A stretch of DNA of 64,000 nucleotides from Enterocloster aldenensis (GTDB lineage: Bacteria > Bacillota > Clostridia > Lachnospirales > Lachnospiraceae): assembly GCF_003434055.1 (NCBI RefSeq), contig NZ_QVEX01000006.1:269236-333235 (forward strand), written 5' to 3'. The stretch's first letter is position 1, and the number at the start of each line of letters is the position of its first letter. A program made the translations under genes and the position numbers. The notes below the pieces were generated by a model. The model was not told the origin of the DNA, did not search any database, and saw nothing but the letters and a program-made list of their open reading frames with translations. Of the stretch, positions 52,657-61,139 are shown in pieces.

Positions 52657-52699
52657 AAAGAAGCCCGCCGGGATATGGATTCCGGTGGGCTTCTTTTTT
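52657..52699 (+). terminator. pyrBI terminator
   Basis: AAGCCCGCCGG pairs with CCGGTGGGCTT around a 10-base loop, then CTTTTTT. Confidence 0.93.
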
Positions 52700-52734
52700 C
52701 GATGCATGGGGCCGTGACATGCCGCTGCCGGACA

Positions 52735-52862
52735 TCACGCCCTTCTCCTCATATGGAGGATGGGAAATGGGTTTCTCTGTCCGTCCAGTTCATCCCTTTG
52801 ATAGACCTCGAATCCCATGTGTTCATAAAATCCCCTGACGCTCTGTCTGCGGGCGCCGTCCC
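52735..52862 (-). pseudogene. 3' tail of a GNAT acetyltransferase
   Basis: Minus-strand reading gives RQSVRGFYEHMGFEVYQRD, then ELDGQRNPFPILHM, the classic final strand-helix of a GNAT protein. The rest of that gene is absent; the fragment overlaps, in another frame, the last codons of the DUF5684 gene, suggesting a deletion joined the two. Confidence 0.72.
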
Positions 52863-53284
52863 TCAGGCCCGATGTAGGCGGAGCCGTCAAAAGCCAGAAT
52901 CAGCAGGAAAATGGGATTCAGCAGGATAAGACCGATTGCAAATCCCGTGCCGTGGCCAAAGGACATGGACATCTTGACACAGGCCATGATGTTCATCACA
53001 ATTGTCCCAATGGATGCGGCGTAATACAGGAACAGCATACCGTCCACCCTCTCAAGAATGGCCGTGACAATGACAAATGCCATGAACACTGCGAACATCT
53101 TCGTATTCCAGACCAGCTTATACTCGGTATAGGTGCTGTAGATAGGGATCAATGCCTTCCAGCCCGGCTCCCCTGCCTTATTGAATATCATCCAGTAGGC
53201 AAGGATGTAGATGATGAGCAGCACTACTGCTATAAAGAACAGTAAAATCCCAAACCCCAAAAGCAGCATGACCAATTCTTCCAT
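52823..53284 (-). CDS. DUF5684 membrane protein
   Basis: 153 residues with four hydrophobic segments. The DUF5684 block (AYWMIFNKAGEPGWKALIPIYSTYTEYKLVW, about 30-60, shown in part) and the closing FAIGLILLNPIFLLILAF and SAYIGP are typical. The last 14 residues (EGRRPQTERQGIL) are read from fused GNAT sequence and are probably not native. Function unknown. Separated by 11 bp from the gloA-like gene. Confidence 0.8.
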   Translation of the reverse strand: MEELVMLLLGFGILLFFIAVVLLIIYILAYWMIFNKAGEPGWKALIPIYSTYTEYKLVWNTKMFAVFMAFVIVTAILERVDGMLFLYYAASIGTIVMNIMACVKMSMSFGHGTGFAIGLILLNPIFLLILAFDGSAYIGPEGRRPQTERQGIL

Positions 53285-53295
53285 TGTGTCTCCCC

Positions 53296-53664
53296 CTATC
53301 CTCTGGCCGGGACAATCTCAAGCCAGTAGCCGTCCGGGTCCGTGATGAAATAAATGCCCATGCCCGGGTTCTCATAACAGATGCATCCCATCTCTTCATG
53401 ATGCTTGTGGATATCATCAAAGTCATCCACGTGGAATGCCAGGTGGAATTCACATTCTCCCAGGTTATAGGCTTCTGTCCTGTCCCTTAACCAGGTCAGT
53501 TCAAGGGTGAAGTCCGTTTTCCCGTCACCCAGGTATACCAGCTTAAAGGAGCCGTCAGATGCCTCCTTCTCCCTTACCGGCACCAGGCCCAGTGCTTCCT
53601 TATAAAAGGCAAGGCTCTTATCCAGGTTCAGTACATTAAAATTAAAATGGTTAAATGTTATCAT
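53296..53664 (-). CDS. Glyoxalase I-like VOC protein
   Basis: 122 residues, one VOC domain pair. FNHFNFNVLNLDKSLAFYKEALGL at the N-terminus carries the His ligand; ECEFHLAFHVDDFDDI gives the Glu/His region (about 70-85); the C-terminal strand IYFITDPDGYWLEIVP holds the final Glu. Close in layout to small clostridial lactoylglutathione lyase-like (GloA) proteins; the thiol cofactor is unknown. Start ATG after GGAGAGAAACCCT. Confidence 0.87.
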   Translation of the reverse strand: MITFNHFNFNVLNLDKSLAFYKEALGLVPVREKEASDGSFKLVYLGDGKTDFTLELTWLRDRTEAYNLGECEFHLAFHVDDFDDIHKHHEEMGCICYENPGMGIYFITDPDGYWLEIVPARG

Positions 53665-53840
53665 AGGGTTTCTCTCCTTATTGTGAATAAATCAATCCGC
53701 ATGGACACGTTGTTATTATAGCACATGGCGGACCAAATTACCATATGCAGGAAAAAACTGACCGGCCCCACTCATAGGGACCGGTCAGGCTGATACTGCG
53801 TCTGATAAAATTGCTGCGGTTCCAGACAGACGTCATCTCA

Positions 53841-55130
53841 TTATTTCTTCGGGACCATGACTTCCATTCCGCCCATGTATGGACGAAGGGCCTGCGGGAT
53901 CTTCACGCTGCCGTCAGCCTGCAGATTGTTCTCCAGGAAGGCAATCAGCATACGGGGCGGCGCAACCACGGTGTTGTTCAGGGTATGGGCCAGGTACTTG
54001 CTTCCATCCTCTCCCTGCACGCGGATCTTCAGTCGGCGGGCCTGGGCATCCCCAAGGTTGGAACAGCTTCCCACCTCAAAGTACTTCTTCTGTCTTGGGG
54101 ACCACGCCTCCACGTCCACGGACTTGACCTTAAGGTCGGCCAGGTCGCCGGAACAGCACTCCAGGGTACGGACCGGAACGTCCAGGGTACGGAATAAGTC
54201 AACCGTGTTCTGCCACAGCTTATCATACCACATGGGGCTTTCCTCCGGCTTGCAGACAACAATCATCTCCTGCTTCTCAAACTGGTGGATACGATAAACC
54301 CCTCTCTCCTCAATGCCATGGGCTCCCTTCTCCTTGCGGAAGCATGGGGAGTAGCTGGTCAGTGTCTGGGGAAGCTGGGCTTCCGGTGTGATTGTATCAA
54401 TGAATTTGCCGATCATGGAGTGCTCGCTGGTACCGATCAGGTACAGGTCCTCACCCTCAATCTTGTACATCATGGCGTCCATCTCCGCAAAACTCATGAC
54501 GCCGGTCACAACATTGCTGCGGATCATGAAGGGAGGCACACAGTAGGTAAATCCACGGTCAATCATAAAATCTCTCGCATAGGAAATAACAGAGGAATGC
54601 AGCCGTGCAATATCACCCATCAGATAGTAGAAGCCATTGCCTGCAACCCTTCTTGCAGCATCCAGGTCAATGCCCTCAAAGCGCTCCATGATTTCCGTGT
54701 GGTATGGGATATCAAAATCAGGCACCACCGGTTCCCCAAAGCGCTCCACCTCCACGTTCTCACTGTCATCCTTTCCAATGGGGACACTGGGGTCGATGAT
54801 GTTGGGGATGGTCATCATGATCTTCATGATTTTCTCAGACAGTTCCCCTTCCTTTGCCTCCAGCTCGGCCAGACGGGTGGAGTTGGCGCTTACCTGGGCC
54901 TTGACAGAATCAGCCTCCTCCTTCTTACCCTGTGCCATCAGTTTTCCAATTTCCTTGGACAGCTTGTTCCGGCTGGCGCGCAGGTCGTCTGCTTCCTTCT
55001 GGGTGACGCGGTTTTCTGCATCCAATGCAATCACTTCGTCCACCAGCGACAGTTTGCTGTCCTGGAATTTATTTTTAATGTTCTGTTTGACGATGTCCGG
55101 GTTTTCTCTTACAAACTTCAAATCTAACAT
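53841..55130 (-). CDS. serS: Seryl-tRNA synthetase
   Basis: 429 residues from the ATG at 55130 after AGGAGGAATACC. Class II synthetase. N-terminal antiparallel coiled-coil arm (LRASRNKLSKEIGKLMAQGKK, about 50-110), motif 2 CFRKEKGAHGIEERGVYRIHQFEKQE (about 270-295, shown in part) and motif 3 NTVVAPPRMLIAFLENN. Full length. I found no T-box leader in the 155 bp upstream, which has only an ordinary ribosome binding site. Confidence 0.97.
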   Translation of the reverse strand: MLDLKFVRENPDIVKQNIKNKFQDSKLSLVDEVIALDAENRVTQKEADDLRASRNKLSKEIGKLMAQGKKEEADSVKAQVSANSTRLAELEAKEGELSEKIMKIMMTIPNIIDPSVPIGKDDSENVEVERFGEPVVPDFDIPYHTEIMERFEGIDLDAARRVAGNGFYYLMGDIARLHSSVISYARDFMIDRGFTYCVPPFMIRSNVVTGVMSFAEMDAMMYKIEGEDLYLIGTSEHSMIGKFIDTITPEAQLPQTLTSYSPCFRKEKGAHGIEERGVYRIHQFEKQEMIVVCKPEESPMWYDKLWQNTVDLFRTLDVPVRTLECCSGDLADLKVKSVDVEAWSPRQKKYFEVGSCSNLGDAQARRLKIRVQGEDGSKYLAHTLNNTVVAPPRMLIAFLENNLQADGSVKIPQALRPYMGGMEVMVPKK

Positions 55131-55286
55131 GGTATTCCTCCTGGGTTTCCTTGATGTAATGCCTTCATTGCCTTCCATAAAAAGACAGGCATTCCTGTAC
55201 TGTTACAAAGTATATAACATTTTCCAGGGAAATAAAAGCCCCTTTTTACTGATTTTTTGAGGCTGACAGCACGAAAAGAGCGAAAT

Positions 55287-56915
55287 TTAATCTCTTTCCT
55301 GTGATGCATAGCAGCACACGCCGTTTACATAGGTGGCCTCCACCCGGATCCGGGCCAGTTCCCCGGCAGGCACCTCAAAGGGATTTGAATCCAGCACCAC
55401 GAAGTCCGCGGCCATGCCCGGCGCAATACGGCCTTTTTCATTTTCCTCAAAGGAAGCATGGGCGCCTTCAACCGTAAAGGAATCAAGGGCCTGCTGAACG
55501 CTCATGGCCTGCTCCATGAGATACGGTCCCACATGGTCCTTTACCGTTGTCCTGGTTACCGCGCACTGGATGCCCTTCATCACATCCGGCAGTTCCACCG
55601 GACAGTCGGAGCCGTTGGATGTATGGGTTGTCTCATACAAGGTCTTAAAGTTATAGCTGGATGCGGCCCGCTCCTTCCCGATGCGTTCTTCCACGATATG
55701 GATGTCGTAATCCAGGAAAATGGACTGGATATAGGCATGCAGGGACAGCTCTTCAAATTTCCTTAACTGGTCCGGCCTTGTTATCTGGCAGTGGACAATG
55801 CCGTGGCGGTGGTCCGGCCTTGGGCACTCTTTAAGGGCTTTTTCGTAAGCAGCCAGTATATCGTCCAGTATCCCGTCACCGATTGCGTGGATGGCCACCT
55901 GCATCCCATGGGAGTTGGCATAACCCACCATCTCCTCAAACTGTTCCCTGGTAAATATAGGAATCCCGCAGGTAGACGGATCGTCGGCATATGGCCTGCT
56001 TAAATACGCGCTCCTGGCGCCCAGTGAGCCGTCCCCCAGCATTTTTAACGGTCCGATCTTAAACCATGGGGTTCCCCATCCTGTATGATACCCTTTTTCC
56101 AGAAATCCTTTCAGGTCCTTTAAGGTGGTGAACTGGGACTGCTCATATACCCTGACCGTCATCCGGCCTTCCGCCTCCAGTTCCCTGTATGCCTCCAGCA
56201 CACGCTCATATGGCACATTGTTAAAGGCCAGCAGGTCATCGGTCTGGGAAGAGGTAACACCGCAGCGGTTCAGGGCATGGGATGCGGCGAGGATCATCTC
56301 CTTGATATCTTCCTTGGTGGGTTCGGGCAGGCGGCCGTATATCAGGTCCATTGCATTCTCACGGAAAATACCGTTGGGCCTGCCATCCGCCTCCACCTCG
56401 AACCTTCCCCCCTCCACCTGGGGCGTGTCCTTTGTGATACCGGTAAGCTCCAGGGCTTTGGTGTTGACCACACACGCGTGGCCGCAGGTCCTTATCAGGC
56501 AAATGGGATGTTCCATTGATATCCCGTCCAGGTCATGGCGGTCAGGGAAACGCCTGCCGTCCTCAAAGTAATCATGGTTCCATCCCCTGCCCTTGACCCA
56601 GGTCCCCGGCCTGATATTATGTTCAAGGATGAAATCCTTCATATATTCCTTCATCCCGCCCATGGATGTGGTATGGGCAGACAGGTCCGCCATGCGCAGC
56701 GCGTTGCCATAATTCAGAAGGTGCATATGGGAATCATTGAAACCGGCACAGACAAAACGGCCCTTAAGCTCCCTTATCCCATCCCCTTCTTCCTTAAAGG
56801 CCATTGCGCCTTCATTGGTACCGGCATACACGAACCGGCCATCTTCTGTCACAAAGGCCTCACACAGGGGAAGTTCCCCTGTGTACACGGCCCCGTTCCG
56901 GTATATTATCCTCAT
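55287..56915 (-). CDS. YtcJ-like metal-dependent amidohydrolase
   Basis: 542 residues, cytoplasmic. Amidohydrolase-3 fold: metal site FNDSHMHLLNYG (HxH, about 58-69), GVTSSQTDD, QVAIHAIGDGILDD (about 331-344) with metal His, HRHGIVHCQ, and the late Asp in TSNGSDCPVELP (about 443-454). The substrate is unknown; relatives hydrolyse N-acyl or cyclic amides. It lies 11 bp downstream of the AGCS symporter, so it belongs to the lysine-riboswitch transcript, which suggests an amino-acid-derived amide as substrate (inference). Confidence 0.87.
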   Translation of the reverse strand: MRIIYRNGAVYTGELPLCEAFVTEDGRFVYAGTNEGAMAFKEEGDGIRELKGRFVCAGFNDSHMHLLNYGNALRMADLSAHTTSMGGMKEYMKDFILEHNIRPGTWVKGRGWNHDYFEDGRRFPDRHDLDGISMEHPICLIRTCGHACVVNTKALELTGITKDTPQVEGGRFEVEADGRPNGIFRENAMDLIYGRLPEPTKEDIKEMILAASHALNRCGVTSSQTDDLLAFNNVPYERVLEAYRELEAEGRMTVRVYEQSQFTTLKDLKGFLEKGYHTGWGTPWFKIGPLKMLGDGSLGARSAYLSRPYADDPSTCGIPIFTREQFEEMVGYANSHGMQVAIHAIGDGILDDILAAYEKALKECPRPDHRHGIVHCQITRPDQLRKFEELSLHAYIQSIFLDYDIHIVEERIGKERAASSYNFKTLYETTHTSNGSDCPVELPDVMKGIQCAVTRTTVKDHVGPYLMEQAMSVQQALDSFTVEGAHASFEENEKGRIAPGMAADFVVLDSNPFEVPAGELARIRVEATYVNGVCCYASQERD

Positions 56916-56926
56916 GGTGCGTCCCC

Positions 56927-58390
56927 TTATCCTTTTTTCTGCATTTTCTTTTTGTCCTCATAGAACAGGGGGATGTCCTCCTCCAGGGTGCCGATGCCCA
57001 TGTAGCGGGCCTTATAATCCTTTAACAGCTTAAAGTAGGTGCCGGACAGGATCAGGACAACAAACACATTGATAAAGGTAGGGATACCACTTGTGATGTC
57101 CACCAGGGTCCAGATGCTTAAATCCCCTACATTAATCAGGTACAGGGTAAGGAGGAACGGCGGCAGGGCGTAAAAATACTTGAAAAGCATAAGCAGCCAT
57201 TTCTTCAGCACCGGGTGGTCCTTGGCCAGGTGGCGCAGGGTAACTTCATAATACACATACCAGCCCCCGGAAGTGGTGACAGAGAAAATCACCATGGTGG
57301 CTGTCATGAACACGGTCCCAAAGGAACCCAGGCTGTGCTGGAACACATTGAGGGCCAGGGTTGCATTGGTTGCGCCGGAGGTCCATTCTCCTGTTATCAG
57401 CACGCTGAGGGCCGTAATGGTACATACGATGAAGGTATCCACAAAGACCTCAAAGGAACCCCAAAGCCCCTGCTCCACCGGATGCCTGGTCTTGCTGGAA
57501 GCGTGTACCATGGGGCTGGTACCCCAGCCGGCTTCATTGGAGTATACGCTTCTCTGCATGCCTGTGGCAATGGCCTTGGACACGGTAACACCTGCAAATC
57601 CGCCCATGGCAGCGGTTCCTGTGAAGGCATTGGTAAAAATGGAAGCAATGGTGGGAACCAGGTTCCCGATGTTAAGGATGATGATTAAGACACCGAACAG
57701 CATATAACCAAGGCTCATCACAGGCACCAGCTTTACGAAGATCTTACTCAGGTTCTTAACCCCCCTCCAAATCAGGGCATAGATGAAGATGACCAGCATC
57801 AGGGAGGCCAGTTCCTGCTTTACCCCAAAGGACTGTGCCAGCACCTCGGAGGTGGTAAAATTAGAGGCGCTGATGAAAAAGGTGGAGAAAATGCCAAGGC
57901 CGAATATAAATGCCAGCGGAAGCCATTTCTTCCCCCAATGGCGCTCTTCCCCAAGGCCGTACTCCATATAGTAGGTGGGACCGCCGTAAGGGTTGCCTTC
58001 CTCGTCGGTGCGGCGGTAGTAAACAGCCAGGGTAACCTCAACCTGCTTAATCAGCATGCCTATGAAGGCGGTAAGCCACATCCACAGCACGGCTCCCGGT
58101 CCGCCCGTGGTCACGGCGGTGGCCACACCTGCAATGTTGCCAAAGCCCACGGAACCGCCAACCGCGGTGGCGATGGCCTCATAAGGGCTTAAAAGTCCTT
58201 TGTCATTTTCATCCTGCACATGGTCCTTGCGCAGGATACAGCCCAGGGTGCGCTTAAAGATGTAACCCAGATGGCGCACCTGGAAAAACCCGGACCGGAC
58301 CGTAACGTAAACACCGGTAATGATGATCAGCGCAATCAATGGCGGCCCCCATATGATTTCACCGTTGAGCCAGTTTAAAAAATCTGTCAT
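56927..58390 (-). CDS. AGCS-family amino acid:cation symporter
   Basis: 487 residues, about eleven membrane segments. Alanine/glycine:cation symporter family marks: GSVGFGNIAGVATAVTTGGPGAVLWMW (about 78-104, shown in part), GGPTYYMEYGLG, and ATGMQRSVYSNEAGWGTSPMVHASSKTRHPVEQG (in part). Imports a neutral amino acid in characterised members. Here it sits directly behind a lysine riboswitch with an expression platform, so lysine or a related amino acid is a likely substrate. RBS AAGGGGG precedes the ATG. First gene of a two-gene operon. Confidence 0.93.
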   Translation of the reverse strand: MTDFLNWLNGEIIWGPPLIALIIITGVYVTVRSGFFQVRHLGYIFKRTLGCILRKDHVQDENDKGLLSPYEAIATAVGGSVGFGNIAGVATAVTTGGPGAVLWMWLTAFIGMLIKQVEVTLAVYYRRTDEEGNPYGGPTYYMEYGLGEERHWGKKWLPLAFIFGLGIFSTFFISASNFTTSEVLAQSFGVKQELASLMLVIFIYALIWRGVKNLSKIFVKLVPVMSLGYMLFGVLIIILNIGNLVPTIASIFTNAFTGTAAMGGFAGVTVSKAIATGMQRSVYSNEAGWGTSPMVHASSKTRHPVEQGLWGSFEVFVDTFIVCTITALSVLITGEWTSGATNATLALNVFQHSLGSFGTVFMTATMVIFSVTTSGGWYVYYEVTLRHLAKDHPVLKKWLLMLFKYFYALPPFLLTLYLINVGDLSIWTLVDITSGIPTFINVFVVLILSGTYFKLLKDYKARYMGIGTLEEDIPLFYEDKKKMQKKG

Positions 58391-58449
58391 TTATTAAATC
58401 CCCCTTGTCTTTAGTCTGGATGCTGATGTGGATTTTCGGCAAAGAAAAA

Positions 58450-58469
58450 GCAACGGCCAAGGCCATTGC
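58450..58469 (-). terminator. Riboswitch terminator
   Basis: Minus-strand GCAATGGCC-TT-GGCCGTTGC followed by TTTTTC. It is located between the lysine aptamer and the symporter gene and would form when lysine is bound. Confidence 0.9.
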
Positions 58470-58500
58470 TTCCATACCGGTATCCTTATAACGGAACCAA

Positions 58501-58700
58501 CCAATAGCGCCACCACTTTGATTAAGTGAGAGTACACAGCCTGTTAAACTGTATCCCAACACATCCCACCGGCAGACGGGACCTGTTTCGGCGGAAGACC
58601 CTTTCCCTGTACGCCCGGCCTGCCGGCCGTGGAACGTATGCCATACGTTCCCTGACTTATGTCGTGTACAGGTACTGATGTTTACCGCGCCTCTATCGCA
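58501..58700 (-). promoter_or_regulatory. Lysine riboswitch (L box)
   Basis: On the minus strand the conserved core is present in order: GATAGAGGCGCGG, CATCAGTACCTGTAC pairing with GTACAGGGAAAGG, the invariant GCCGAAAC, GGTGGGA, a hairpin ATACAG...CTGTGT, ACTCTC, the CACTT/AAGTG stem, and CTATTG closing P1 with CGATAG. A terminator hairpin follows. It senses lysine and should lower transcription of the symporter and amidohydrolase genes when lysine is plentiful. Confidence 0.92.
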
Positions 58701-58710
58701 TCCTATTTTA

Positions 58711-59619
58711 TTAATGATTCCTTAACATCATACTATCAGAATCAGGAACTGTCAACATTTTTTCGCTTTCATGCCTGCTGCTGACCGCATGGATCAGCAC
58801 ATCCATGACTTCCTCAAAGCACACGCCATTGGCCGTGGGGATTTTTAATTCCTCGGAACGCCTGATGCACTGCTTCACAAAGGAGGCTGCCAGGCGCACC
58901 CCGTCCTCAAGCTTCCATCCCCTGACAGCTGCCGCAGCCACCACGGAGGAAAACACGTCCCCGGTTCCAGGCCTTTCCTGGCCCACCCGGATTGTTTTTG
59001 GAAAGGAAACCTCCCGTTCCCCTTCCGCCACTACATTCACCAGATAGCCGCCCTGGTTCACGCCGGTTATGACCACGGATTCAGGTCCCATGGCCTGGAT
59101 ATCCCTTGCCATCTCCTTTAATCCTTCCCTTGTCCAGCCTTTTTTGCGGTATGGCCTGTCCGTCAGGATGCAGGCTTCGGTCAGGTTGGGGGTGACGATG
59201 CTCCCCATGGATACCAGGGCTTTCATGCGCCTGCACATGACCTGTGTATAGGTGGCATAGGTTTCCCCGTGGTCGCCCATGATGGGGTCAATGATAATCT
59301 TCGTATCTTCATGTCCAAAATCCCGGATCATATCCATCACAATCCCGATCTGGTCTTCCGAACCCAGAAATCCGCTGACAATCCCGTCAAAGGACAGGTC
59401 CAGTTCCTTCCATTTCTCAATGTATCCAGGCATTCTGCCAGTATAATCATCAAAGAAATAGACCGGGAATCCGGTATGGTTGGATAGGATGGAGGTGGGG
59501 ATGGGACAGCACTGCACCTTCATGGCGGATATGATGGGGATAGCCACTGTCAGGGAACAGCGGCCGTATCCGGATAAATCATTTATCATTGCAATCTTCT
59601 TTTGGCGGTATCCACTCAT
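58711..59619 (-). CDS. Pyridoxal/pyridoxamine kinase (PfkB/ThiD-like)
   Basis: 302 residues. B6-vitamer kinase of the ribokinase superfamily: INDLSGYGRCSLTVAIPI (about 12-29, substrate region), PIMGDHGETYATY, TPNLTEACILTDRPY, and the GTGD anion-hole/catalytic motif in RPGTGDVFSSVV (about 217-228). Phosphorylates pyridoxine, pyridoxal or pyridoxamine. An ECF S-component gene starts the pair 13 bp upstream, consistent with vitamer uptake plus trapping. The C-terminal 25 residues are extra. Confidence 0.9.
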   Translation of the reverse strand: MSGYRQKKIAMINDLSGYGRCSLTVAIPIISAMKVQCCPIPTSILSNHTGFPVYFFDDYTGRMPGYIEKWKELDLSFDGIVSGFLGSEDQIGIVMDMIRDFGHEDTKIIIDPIMGDHGETYATYTQVMCRRMKALVSMGSIVTPNLTEACILTDRPYRKKGWTREGLKEMARDIQAMGPESVVITGVNQGGYLVNVVAEGEREVSFPKTIRVGQERPGTGDVFSSVVAAAAVRGWKLEDGVRLAASFVKQCIRRSEELKIPTANGVCFEEVMDVLIHAVSSRHESEKMLTVPDSDSMMLRNH

Positions 59620-59632
59620 ATCTGTCTCCTAA

Positions 59633-60253
59633 CTATCGTAACCGGTCAAACAGCCCGGCCCGTATGAGGGCGCTGCGAAGGGGCATGTAGATTGCCACCG
59701 AAACAAAGGTGGAGGTGACGGCATTGATGGAGGTGCTGGTGATGTTCCATGCCAGTACCAGCTGGGCCGCAGGCTTTCCCAGTATCAGCAGCTTGTAAAA
59801 ATATCCCACCATGGGGTCAAAAACCACATTGAACAGCAGTCCGCACACAGCCGCAGCCAGCACATAGCGCAGCACCTTCTTCTTATCACTGATTTCGTTA
59901 ATCCTCCCAAGCCGGTGGGCCACCAGTCCTGTTATGAGGCCGATGCACAGCTTAAGGATGAATGTCTTGGGCGCATATACCACATACACCGGGTCAAACA
60001 GGTCCCCGATGGTCATGCCGATGGCGCCGCCCAGGCCGCCGTAAAAGCCGCCTAATATAAGGGCGCCCAGCACGCACACCGCATTGCCCAGATGGATGGA
60101 CGTGGCGTCCCCGCCCGGAAGTGTGATCTTAATCTGCAAAAAGGTAAATACCACATAGGACATGGCTGCAAACAGCCCGGTCAGGGCCAGCTTATACAGA
60201 TGCTTCTCTTCCTCCCCCGCATATCCTTTGGCTGTTATCTGGTTCACTTTCAT
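59633..60253 (-). CDS. ECF transporter S component, probably for vitamin B6
   Basis: 206 residues with about six membrane segments. LALTGLFAAMSYVVFTFLQIKI at the start has the A-x-x-x-A helix that docks to EcfT, followed by LPGGDATSIHLGNAVCVLGALILG and FLKLCIGLITGLVAHRLGR. S-components confer substrate specificity; the adjacent pyridoxal kinase strongly suggests pyridoxine or pyridoxal (PdxU2-like). The energising EcfAAT genes are elsewhere. The RBS AGGAGTGAAAGCGT is adjacent to the ATG. Confidence 0.85.
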   Translation of the reverse strand: MKVNQITAKGYAGEEEKHLYKLALTGLFAAMSYVVFTFLQIKITLPGGDATSIHLGNAVCVLGALILGGFYGGLGGAIGMTIGDLFDPVYVVYAPKTFILKLCIGLITGLVAHRLGRINEISDKKKVLRYVLAAAVCGLLFNVVFDPMVGYFYKLLILGKPAAQLVLAWNITSTSINAVTSTFVSVAIYMPLRSALIRAGLFDRLR

Positions 60254-60340
60254 ACGCTTTCACTCCTTGGACCGCATTGCGGTTTATTTTATCCTGGTGA
60301 TTCATCCATGGACTTCATGGTCCATATCTTATCACCGGAG
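60254..60340 (-). promoter_or_regulatory. Nested hairpins in the leader of the ECF S-component gene
   Basis: Minus-strand GGTGAT ... ATCACC encloses ATGGAC-CATGAA-GTCCAT, followed by ACCGC-AAT-GCGGT next to the ribosome binding site. The geometry would allow translational control. No known riboswitch matched by eye. Confidence 0.4.
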
Positions 60341-60410
60341 TGGAGTGTTATAAATATCCAGTTTTATGCTTTTTGACCAGTCCAGTTCCACCGTTGCATG
60401 GATATTGGCC

Positions 60411-61061
60411 TTAGTCATGGGATTCCACCACAATCAGCACGCCATCCGTAAATGTGATGGTGCCTTCCTCCCCAATCAGCTCATTGCTGATGCACAGGCT
60501 GGTGCCGATCTCAATATCCTTGTCAAGAAGAGGATATTTAAATCCGGTCAGTGTGATGCCGTCCACATGCTCGGTCAGCGGAAGAAAGGAAATGTATCTG
60601 CCCCACAGTCCGCTGCTCCTGAAGGTGCGCTCCCCGTCAATCAGGTATATCCGGTTCTGGCAGTCCAGTATACAGGCCTCTATCCCCTTCTGGAGGCAGG
60701 GGAACAGCAGGTGGATATTGCCCAGCATGTGGTCCATGCGCCCGCCTGTGGCCCCCAGTATCACTATATGGGTACAGCCCATGGCCTGGGCCTTTAACAG
60801 GGCCAGTTCCGTATCGGTCTCATCCTTTTCCGGCTGATGGGTATCCCAGATAATGTGCTCCTTCTGTCTGTAATACTGAAGTATCCCGGGCTTTACCGTG
60901 TCAAAATCCCCCACAACCATATCCGGTTCCAGTCCCAAGGCCTTTACTGCCTCCAGTCCGGCGTCCACTGCGATTATTTTATCAAATGTTTCCTGTTCCA
61001 AAAAAGAGCCGGCGAAAGACAGGTCCAGTTTTCCGCCGGTAATGATCAGACATCGTTTCAT
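60411..61061 (-). CDS. thiN: Thiamine diphosphokinase
   Basis: 216 residues. Transfers pyrophosphate from ATP to thiamine, making TPP. Characteristic motifs: AVDAGLEAVKALGLEPDMVVGDFDTV (about 31-56, shown in part), QPEKDETDTELALLKA (about 77-92), LGATGGRMDHMLGNIHLL (about 102-119) and the C-terminal beta-domain ending in GVLIVVE. It is in the conserved rsgA-rpe-thiN order. Confidence 0.95.
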   Translation of the reverse strand: MKRCLIITGGKLDLSFAGSFLEQETFDKIIAVDAGLEAVKALGLEPDMVVGDFDTVKPGILQYYRQKEHIIWDTHQPEKDETDTELALLKAQAMGCTHIVILGATGGRMDHMLGNIHLLFPCLQKGIEACILDCQNRIYLIDGERTFRSSGLWGRYISFLPLTEHVDGITLTGFKYPLLDKDIEIGTSLCISNELIGEEGTITFTDGVLIVVESHD

Positions 61062-61080
61062 ATCCTTATTCCTTACTTGG

Positions 61081-61117
61081 TCAATCCATACTGAATCAAT
61101 CCATACTAAATCAATCC
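61081..61117. repeat. 15-bp tandem repeat between rpe and thiN
   Basis: TCAATCCATACTGAA, TCAATCCATACTAAA and a partial TCAATCC follow one another without gaps. Simple slippage repeat; no function implied. Confidence 0.8.
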
Positions 61118-61139
61118 TTTGTCCAGGTTCCTGGGAAAC

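Noticed and set aside
55131..55286. Possible T-box before serS
   Set aside because: No T-box sequence (AGGGTGG-type) or specifier hairpin found; only a ribosome binding site is seen.
58391..58710. Glycine riboswitch, expected for an AGCS gene
   Set aside because: No tandem glycine aptamer; the GCCGAA, GAGGCGCG and ACTCTC motifs and five-helix layout fit the lysine class.
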